From Cyclobacteriaceae bacterium (GTDB lineage: Bacteria; Bacteroidota; Bacteroidia; Cytophagales; Cyclobacteriaceae), in NCBI GenBank assembly GCA_028285445.1, contig JANQPQ010000004.1, forward strand, positions 175,469 to 239,468: DNA of 64,000 nucleotides, written 5' to 3'. The position numbers and the translations under genes are program-made. A model generated the notes under the pieces. The model worked only from the letters and a program-made list of their open reading frames with translations, was not told the DNA's origin and searched no databases. Shown here piece after piece: positions 59,304 through 64,000 of the stretch; within the stretch, counting starts at the first letter, position 1; every line of letters begins with the position of its first letter.

Positions 59304-61529
59304 CTACTCTATTTCCTTTTCTTTTGTAGTATTGATGAATAGGATGTTACCAATATCCTCGAAGCCTTCAAATAACTCCATTTCGCGTGACTTGATAGCT
59401 TCACTCCTAAACCCAACCATGGTAAGATCGGCATCTTTAGACTTCTGATTAATAATTTCCTTAATAGCTACTCCCTCCTGTTGTGGAATCAGCTCCACAT
59501 TATTCGGCGAGATTGGCAGTCTACCTGTTTTTATTAGCTCCAGTAAAACTCCCTGCACCTCTGAAATTTCCGTTTCAGGAAAAACAGCAGAGATCTTGAT
59601 GTGTGCCTTACGCCACTCAGGATGACCCATAATCACATAACCCATGAGAATCATCAAAGTGGCATTCTCAATCTCGTTGGGTGTTATCCAGATATGAATA
59701 TGACTATTAACTCCAAAACCCTTATCTGAAGTGCCAAGGATAGCTATATCCAATTCGGCAGATTTGACCAGAGTGAAATTATCGATGATATACCGAAGGT
59801 TATCTGGCGCATTTTTGGAGTACTCGAACATCACCATGTTTACTTCCTTACCAGAAACACTAGGCAACTGAATAGCCTGTGCAACTGCGCTAGTAAATGA
59901 GGGAGAGATCATGGTATCGAGGTACACGTTACTACCACTGGTACCTGCTACCTTTATTAACCTTTTGAGCTCCTCACCAGCCATGGCATGGCCTTCTTTG
60001 GAATAATAACCTTCGAGGTAATGAATATAGGTACCAAAGCCGTACCGATGCGAAATCCAACTCATGAGATTAAACGCCGATGGTCTTTGGAAGAAATCCT
60101 TGGAAATACAGATTACAGATGGTCGCCAATTATCAAAATCTTCCTTCTCTGCCTTCTGAAGAAACACTTGTAACCTCCTGCTCAGTTGAAATATCACACC
60201 TTGAAATATCTTCGCCATGCCTTCCTTATCTTTCTTGAGGTTTGTTATAGCAAAGTAGATCAGCACCATCACTGTGATAGAAATGAACGCGTAAACGCCA
60301 TTCATTCTAAACATCAGGTAGATTGTAAGAAGAGCACCCAGCAGCGAAATGAACCACCTTGATTTGAAATCTGGCCTGTACGATGGATCTGCTGCAAAAT
60401 GTTGAAGGAAGGAGATCAGGCAAATGGCTCCATATGTAACCATGAAAAACATGGAAATTACCTGGGCAACAAAATCTACATTACCCAAAGCCACAAAAAC
60501 AAATGCTATCAAACTGGTAACTATCGTGGCATTAAAGGGCTCTCCTTTTTCTCCTTTGCCTTTTGCCAGCCAAGAGGTAAAAGCTGGCGCTGGCACAATT
60601 TTGTCTCCCGCCAAAGCCTGCAATGTTCTTGGAGCCACCAATACGCTACCGATTGCCGAGGAAATTGTAGCGGCAGCCAGACCAATTGGAATGATTGGCC
60701 CCCAAACGGCAATTTTTGACATTACCAATTGGTCCCCGTCCAGTTCTTCCGGACTAGCGGCGATTGTCATTTTGTAAGCAATAAGCACGTAGATTACCGC
60801 CCCAATAATGGTAGCTGACAATGTTCCAAGCGGTATTGATTTTTTGGGGTCTTTCAAGTCTCCGGAAAGCCCCACTCCTGCCGTCATACCTGTAAACGCA
60901 GGAAAGCAAATAGCAAACACATAGAAAAAGCTATCAGCATTAGCTACTGTTGTGTTGAAGTTGAATTGGTCCATCCCTTGTTGATAGTCTGTCACTCCAA
61001 CAAAGAACATAATGAGTGAAATAAACAGGATTCCCACCACTACATACAAAGCCTTCATCCCTAAGTCAGACCCCTTGAATATTATTAGCAAACTCAACAG
61101 CAATATTGCGGGAATACTTACAATTCTCTTATCCGATAATGCCAGTCCATATTCTGCGTTTACAAATTGAAAAACCGGATCGAAGGCTTCCGCAAAGGCT
61201 ATCACATAGAATGCCACACTGATGGCCTGCGAAAGATAGAGTGCAATACCAATAGCAGCACCGACATTAATTCCGAAAGACCTACTGATGATGTAATACT
61301 CTCCGCCACCTTCCACTTTCTGGTTAGTAGCTATTTCTGCAATAGCCATGGCAGTGGGAATAGTTACCAGGTGAGCAAAGAAGATAATGCCCAAAGTTCC
61401 CAGAAATCCCACGTTGCCAACAGCGTATCCAAATCTAAGGAACATTATTGCTCCGAGAATTGTGGAAATTGCTGTTAAAAAAACCGGAGCCGTACCGAAA
61501 TTAGCTTTCTTCTTTGCGAGACTTTCCAT
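59304..61529 (-). CDS. SLC12-type cation-chloride cotransporter / amino acid permease
   Basis: A 741-residue transporter. Twelve hydrophobic segments fill ~14-430, starting with the APC-superfamily motif AISTILGAIMFLRFGYAVG. A large cytoplasmic C-terminal domain (~440-740) with the SLC12 pattern (WRPSVICISKDFF..., VELIPQQEGVAIKEII) follows, as in Na-K-Cl cotransporters. In bacteria such proteins may move Cl-/cations or amino acids; no assay is possible from sequence. A Bacteroidota promoter (TTG, 20 bases, TATCTTTC) stands 20 bases before the ATG at 61529. The adjacent bestrophin gene suggests an anion-handling region. Confidence 0.88.
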   Translation of the reverse strand: MESLAKKKANFGTAPVFLTAISTILGAIMFLRFGYAVGNVGFLGTLGIIFFAHLVTIPTAMAIAEIATNQKVEGGGEYYIISRSFGINVGAAIGIALYLSQAISVAFYVIAFAEAFDPVFQFVNAEYGLALSDKRIVSIPAILLLSLLIIFKGSDLGMKALYVVVGILFISLIMFFVGVTDYQQGMDQFNFNTTVANADSFFYVFAICFPAFTGMTAGVGLSGDLKDPKKSIPLGTLSATIIGAVIYVLIAYKMTIAASPEELDGDQLVMSKIAVWGPIIPIGLAAATISSAIGSVLVAPRTLQALAGDKIVPAPAFTSWLAKGKGEKGEPFNATIVTSLIAFVFVALGNVDFVAQVISMFFMVTYGAICLISFLQHFAADPSYRPDFKSRWFISLLGALLTIYLMFRMNGVYAFISITVMVLIYFAITNLKKDKEGMAKIFQGVIFQLSRRLQVFLQKAEKEDFDNWRPSVICISKDFFQRPSAFNLMSWISHRYGFGTYIHYLEGYYSKEGHAMAGEELKRLIKVAGTSGSNVYLDTMISPSFTSAVAQAIQLPSVSGKEVNMVMFEYSKNAPDNLRYIIDNFTLVKSAELDIAILGTSDKGFGVNSHIHIWITPNEIENATLMILMGYVIMGHPEWRKAHIKISAVFPETEISEVQGVLLELIKTGRLPISPNNVELIPQQEGVAIKEIINQKSKDADLTMVGFRSEAIKSREMELFEGFEDIGNILFINTTKEKEIE

Positions 61530-61549
61530 CAAAGAAATTTAAGGGGAAT

Positions 61550-61580
61550 GAAAGATAAGGTGGTTATACCCGTAATCCAA
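61550..61580 (-). promoter_or_regulatory. Promoter of the SLC12-type transporter gene
   Basis: On the minus strand TTG (61580-61578), 20 bases, TATCTTTC (61557-61550): seven of eight -7 positions with the correct spacing. Leader to the ATG about 15 bases. Confidence 0.55.
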
Positions 61581-61618
61581 GCTAGGCCGATGGGTTGTAA
61601 TAAAATGGTGTTTTCTAT

Positions 61619-62530
61619 CTACTCCCTGCCTTCGACAGTAAGCACCGGTTCCGACGAAGGGATGGTAATTACCTCCTGAATACCAGCCCTGATTTTTGAA
61701 GAAATGGTGTCTGTGGGCAGATCATTCACATCCCTTCCAAACGGATCTTCAATCTCTTCGGCAATTAGTTCTATACTTACCAAGATAAAGAATAGAAATA
61801 GAACTATGGGAACTGTCCAGTACCCGAAGCTGGTTACGAAGCCCAGGGGTAGTGTTATACTGTAGGTAAAAATGAACTTCTTCAGGTACATGCTATAAGA
61901 ATAAGGAATAGGGGTATTCTTAATTCTCTCGCAAGATCCAACGATATCTGTGAGCACACTGGCTTCCTTATTTAATACAAGCAGCTCCTCTCCAGAAATT
62001 TGGCCACTCTTTACTAGTGCGTTTATGCGCTTATAAATAACTGCCGTGATTTTGGTTGGAACGTTATCGGACTTCCTTAGCTCATCATGATATTCGGGAT
62101 GTGACAACCCCAAATCTTCAATCTTTACTCCATCTCTTAAATGTTCTTTAAGTGCAAAAGCATAGCCTGGTATCCAGGTTGAAAAGAATTTTCGGTTGTC
62201 TGCATCCTGGTCATCCAAGAGGGATTCCAGCTTAACTGCAAAATTTCTAGATGCATTAACAAGCGTACCCCAGCTCACTCTCCCTTCCCACCATCGGTCA
62301 TAGGCTGAGTTCATGCGGAAAACAAGGAAAAGTCCTAACACGATTCCCAATAGGGAATGAACCGAGGTAGTTGATTGAAAAGGAACGTCAAAATAGTCAA
62401 GTATCACATAGCAAACCCCTATAGTCCAAATGCCCATGAAAACCAGGGAAGGGAATAGCAGTTTCAGGGTTTGGCGGCTATACCGGTGAAATATCAGTGA
62501 AAACCAGTCTTTGGGGTTGTATTTGATCAT
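61619..62530 (-). CDS. Bestrophin-family anion channel
   Basis: A 303-residue membrane protein. The bestrophin signature is plain: FRMNSAYDRWWEGRVSWGTLVNASRNFA near residues 72-98 and a C-terminal EEIEDPFGRDVNDLPTD. Four hydrophobic segments are visible. Bacterial bestrophins are pentameric channels for Cl-, other anions or cations, gated by signals still unclear. It precedes the SLC12-type transporter on the same strand, with its own exact-consensus promoter. No other ion genes are linked. Confidence 0.93.
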   Translation of the reverse strand: MIKYNPKDWFSLIFHRYSRQTLKLLFPSLVFMGIWTIGVCYVILDYFDVPFQSTTSVHSLLGIVLGLFLVFRMNSAYDRWWEGRVSWGTLVNASRNFAVKLESLLDDQDADNRKFFSTWIPGYAFALKEHLRDGVKIEDLGLSHPEYHDELRKSDNVPTKITAVIYKRINALVKSGQISGEELLVLNKEASVLTDIVGSCERIKNTPIPYSYSMYLKKFIFTYSITLPLGFVTSFGYWTVPIVLFLFFILVSIELIAEEIEDPFGRDVNDLPTDTISSKIRAGIQEVITIPSSEPVLTVEGRE

Positions 62531-62552
62531 GCTTGCAGGCGGAGAATTGCCC

Positions 62553-62583
62553 CAAAAATAGGTAAAACTTGCCTACAGTCAAA
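62553..62583 (-). promoter_or_regulatory. Promoter of the bestrophin gene, full consensus
   Basis: On the minus strand TTTG (62583-62580), 19 bases, TATTTTTG (62560-62553), an exact match to the Bacteroidota TTTG/TAnnTTTG consensus. The leader to the ATG at 62530 is about 16 bases. Confidence 0.7.
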
Positions 62584-62664
62584 TTTTGGCAGCGTTTGCT
62601 ACCAAGAGCATTCCTCTGTTTATAGCCCGATGTAACATTTTCATTTGACATCTCGTTACTATCT

Positions 62665-62687
62665 ATATGATATCATATTAATATCAT
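62665..62687. promoter_or_regulatory. Palindromic operator candidate before the SPFH gene
   Basis: ATATGATATCATAT (62665-62678) is a perfect 14-base palindrome; a third half-site ATATCAT follows at 62681-62687. It lies 24-46 bases before the ATG. Downstream the SPFH gene is followed by a ribbon-helix-helix protein, whose class often binds such short palindromes. Confidence 0.5.
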
Positions 62688-62710
62688 TTCAACATACAAA
62701 CCAGGAACTC

Positions 62711-63562
62711 ATGAAAGAAAAAAACTATCACCCCATTTCCGGATATCTCATGTTGGCTGTTGTGCTTATCCTTTTTGGTGCTGCAGCCTTTGGTTTATTC
62801 GCACTAAAGACCCCACTGGCTTTAATAGTCCTTTTTCTTGCAGTTGTACTATCGCCCGGATTCTTTTTCGTGAACCCAAATGGCTCCAGGGTTTTGGTAC
62901 TATTTGGTGATTACAAAGGGACCGTTAAGAAGAATGGCTTCTTCTGGGTCAACCCCTTTTATATGAAAAGGAAAATCTCTCTGAGAGCCCGCAACTTCGA
63001 CAGCGACAGGGTAAAGGTGAATGACAAAGTTGGAAATCCGATTCTCATAGGCGTCATTCTGGTTTGGCAGGTTAGTGACACATTGAAGGCTGCATTCGAG
63101 GTAGATGACTATGAAAGCTTTGTACGAATTCAAAGTGATGCGGCTGTACGAAAGCTGGCTGGACTGTATCCTTATGACAATTTTGATGATGAGCAAGCTG
63201 CTATAACTCTAAGATCGGGGGTCTCCGAAGTCAACCACGCTCTCGAAGAAGAACTAAAGGATAGGTTAGCCATTGCCGGCATTGACGTGATTGAAGCCAG
63301 GATTGGATATTTAGCCTATGCGGCCGAAATTGCCAGTGCAATGCTTAGGAGGCAACAGGCCACTGCCATTGTTGCCGCAAGACATAAGATTGTGGAAGGG
63401 GCGGTGAGTATGGTGGAAATGGCCTTGGAGGACCTATCTAAGAAGGAGATAATCACACTTGATGAGGAACGTAAGGCATCGATGGTTAGTAACCTGATGG
63501 TTGTGCTTACCGCAGACAAAGATGTGCATCCGGTAGTGAATACTGGCACCTTGCATCATTAA
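62711..63562 (+). CDS. SPFH/Band-7 domain membrane protein
   Basis: A 283-residue protein. Two hydrophobic helices (~12-55) precede an SPFH domain (~60-240) with ARNFDSDRVKVNDKVGNPILIGVILVWQVSD. The flotillin-like helices (~195-265) end with the usual EITLDEERKASMVSNLMVVL. SPFH proteins build ring scaffolds at membrane microdomains. The start at 62711 is chosen because the family begins there. It is followed 21 bases later by a 52-residue ribbon-helix-helix protein, a pairing I recall from other Bacteroidota. Confidence 0.9.
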   Translation: MKEKNYHPISGYLMLAVVLILFGAAAFGLFALKTPLALIVLFLAVVLSPGFFFVNPNGSRVLVLFGDYKGTVKKNGFFWVNPFYMKRKISLRARNFDSDRVKVNDKVGNPILIGVILVWQVSDTLKAAFEVDDYESFVRIQSDAAVRKLAGLYPYDNFDDEQAAITLRSGVSEVNHALEEELKDRLAIAGIDVIEARIGYLAYAAEIASAMLRRQQATAIVAARHKIVEGAVSMVEMALEDLSKKEIITLDEERKASMVSNLMVVLTADKDVHPVVNTGTLHH

Positions 63563-63583
63563 TAAAATCTAAAATGCAGTACC

Positions 63584-63742
63584 ATGCCTAACAAAAAGGC
63601 CTTTGTCGTGCGCATAAGTCCGGAATTATTGGAAGCGGTTGAGAAATGGGCCGCCGATGAATTCCGCAGCACCAACGGGCAAATAGAATGGATAATTAAT
63701 AAGGCACTCGTGGAAGCAGGTCGAAAAAAGAAAAGCAGCTAA
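63584..63742 (+). CDS. Arc-type ribbon-helix-helix protein
   Basis: A 52-residue protein with the RHH plan: a strand MPNKKAFVVRIS, helix PELLEAVEKWAADEF, turn RSTNGQIE, helix WIINKALVEAGRK and a basic tail. It matches Arc/MetJ-like domains that dimerise and bind palindromic DNA with the strand. The frame ends in a hairpin terminator. As the second gene after SPFH it could autoregulate that pair through the palindrome upstream, or belong to another complex. Too short for the usual gene track, but fully consistent with a real gene. Confidence 0.8.
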   Translation: MPNKKAFVVRISPELLEAVEKWAADEFRSTNGQIEWIINKALVEAGRKKKSS

Positions 63743-63759
63743 ATACAGCTGCTTCTTTT
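63733..63759 (+). terminator. Terminator after the ribbon-helix-helix gene
   Basis: AAGCAGCT (63733-63740), loop AAATAC, AGCTGCTT (63747-63754), then CTTTT. The stem includes the end of the coding region and the stop codon. Confidence 0.8.
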
Positions 63760-63871
63760 CGTTTATCTCCTCTACTTATGAACTCGGCATCAGCCCCAAT
63801 AATGTCAGCCAGCCTTGGTCACAATTGAACATCTTTCACTTATTTTTGCTCTTTCATAAAATCGCTCGGTG

Positions 63872-64000
63872 ATGTCGGATTACAATTTTAAAGAGACCGA
63901 AAGTAAGTGGCAGCAGTTTTGGAAGGACCAGGACATTTTCAATGCCTCTGTTGACAGTAGTAAACCAAAGTATTATGTGCTTGACATGTTCCCCTACCCA
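63872..64000 (+). CDS. leuS: Leucyl-tRNA synthetase, N-terminal fragment at window edge
   Basis: Forty-three codons are visible before the window ends. They begin MSDYNFKETESKWQQFWKD and reach YYVLDMFPYP, the start of the class I HIGH region (MFPYPSG in LeuRS). This is the typical opening of bacterial leucyl-tRNA synthetase. The start codon is the ATG at 63872. Confidence 0.93.
   Translation, partial: MSDYNFKETESKWQQFWKDQDIFNASVDSSKPKYYVLDMFPYP

Noticed and set aside
1..64000. CRISPR arrays, tRNA or rRNA genes, prophage and insertion sequences
   Set aside because: I looked for repeat-spacer units, cloverleaf-like runs, rRNA signatures and transposase or integrase motifs and saw none.

Overview
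The window is chromosomal DNA of a Bacteroidota bacterium, most likely a marine-type member of the Cytophagales. The signs are lineage-typical gene pairs (TonB-dependent receptor with DUF4249 lipoprotein; OMP_b-brl_3 barrel with GLPGLI protein), DUF5686, GH92, two MacB/FtsX-type permeases of about 800 residues, a 7TM-AraC regulator, many Sec lipoproteins, weak Shine-Dalgarno sequences and promoters of the Bacteroidota type (TTG or TTTG, about 19-21 bases, TAnnTTTG). I see no rRNA, tRNA, CRISPR array, transposase or prophage genes. The species cannot be named from this sequence alone.

Layout. 1-2.4 kb: the end of an AraC regulator, then SRPBCC, YdeI/OmdA-like and GNAT genes. 2.4-9.2 kb: a secreted GH92 mannosidase, a REP-like hairpin element, a large ABC permease and a NagX-like membrane acyltransferase. 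9.2-11.5 kb: a Rossmann reductase and DJ-1/PfpI pair divergent from an HxlR regulator and a YbaK deacylase. 11.6-17.3 kb: a molybdenum block with a two-subunit molybdopterin hydroxylase followed by modA, a free-standing di-Mop protein, modB and modC. 17.4-21.7 kb: a tricorn-like protease and a kelch protein. 21.9-28.8 kb: two outer-membrane receptor modules. 29.0-31.8 kb: a membrane-anchored XRE regulator, a DUF922 protein and a membrane J-domain/TPR protein. 31.9-35.4 kb: an uncharacterised secreted trio (two tandem paralogues plus an Ig-like protein), followed by a relic of a histidine kinase. 36-42.3 kb: an MFS pump with an M28 peptidase and a 32-residue ORF, a second ABC permease and a small secreted protein. 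42.3-50.5 kb: secreted NHL and DUF1579-like proteins, a 7TM-AraC regulator, a second M28 peptidase, gamma-glutamyltransferase, a DUF2807 protein, a 47-residue membrane ORF and a TerB-like protein. 50.5-59.3 kb: a DUF5686 barrel, a D-threonine-aldolase-family enzyme, DUF2911, amidohydrolase, a small barrel protein and DUF885. 59.3-63.8 kb: an SLC12-like transporter, a bestrophin, and an SPFH protein with a small ribbon-helix-helix protein. leuS begins at the right edge.

How the genes fit together. The clearest functional unit is the molybdenum block, where uptake genes sit beside an enzyme that would use the metal. A recurring theme is extracytoplasmic peptide processing (tricorn-like protease, two M28 peptidases, gamma-glutamyltransferase, DUF885), consistent with a heterotroph living on protein and glycans. 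The most unusual material is the uncharacterised trio at 32-35.4 kb (with an apparent frameshift), the histidine-kinase relic behind it, and several strongly patterned intergenic regions: four GTTAA repeats at exact 10-base spacing, a hairpin that covers a start codon, and palindromes ahead of the TonB receptor, the MFS operon and the SPFH/ribbon-helix-helix pair.
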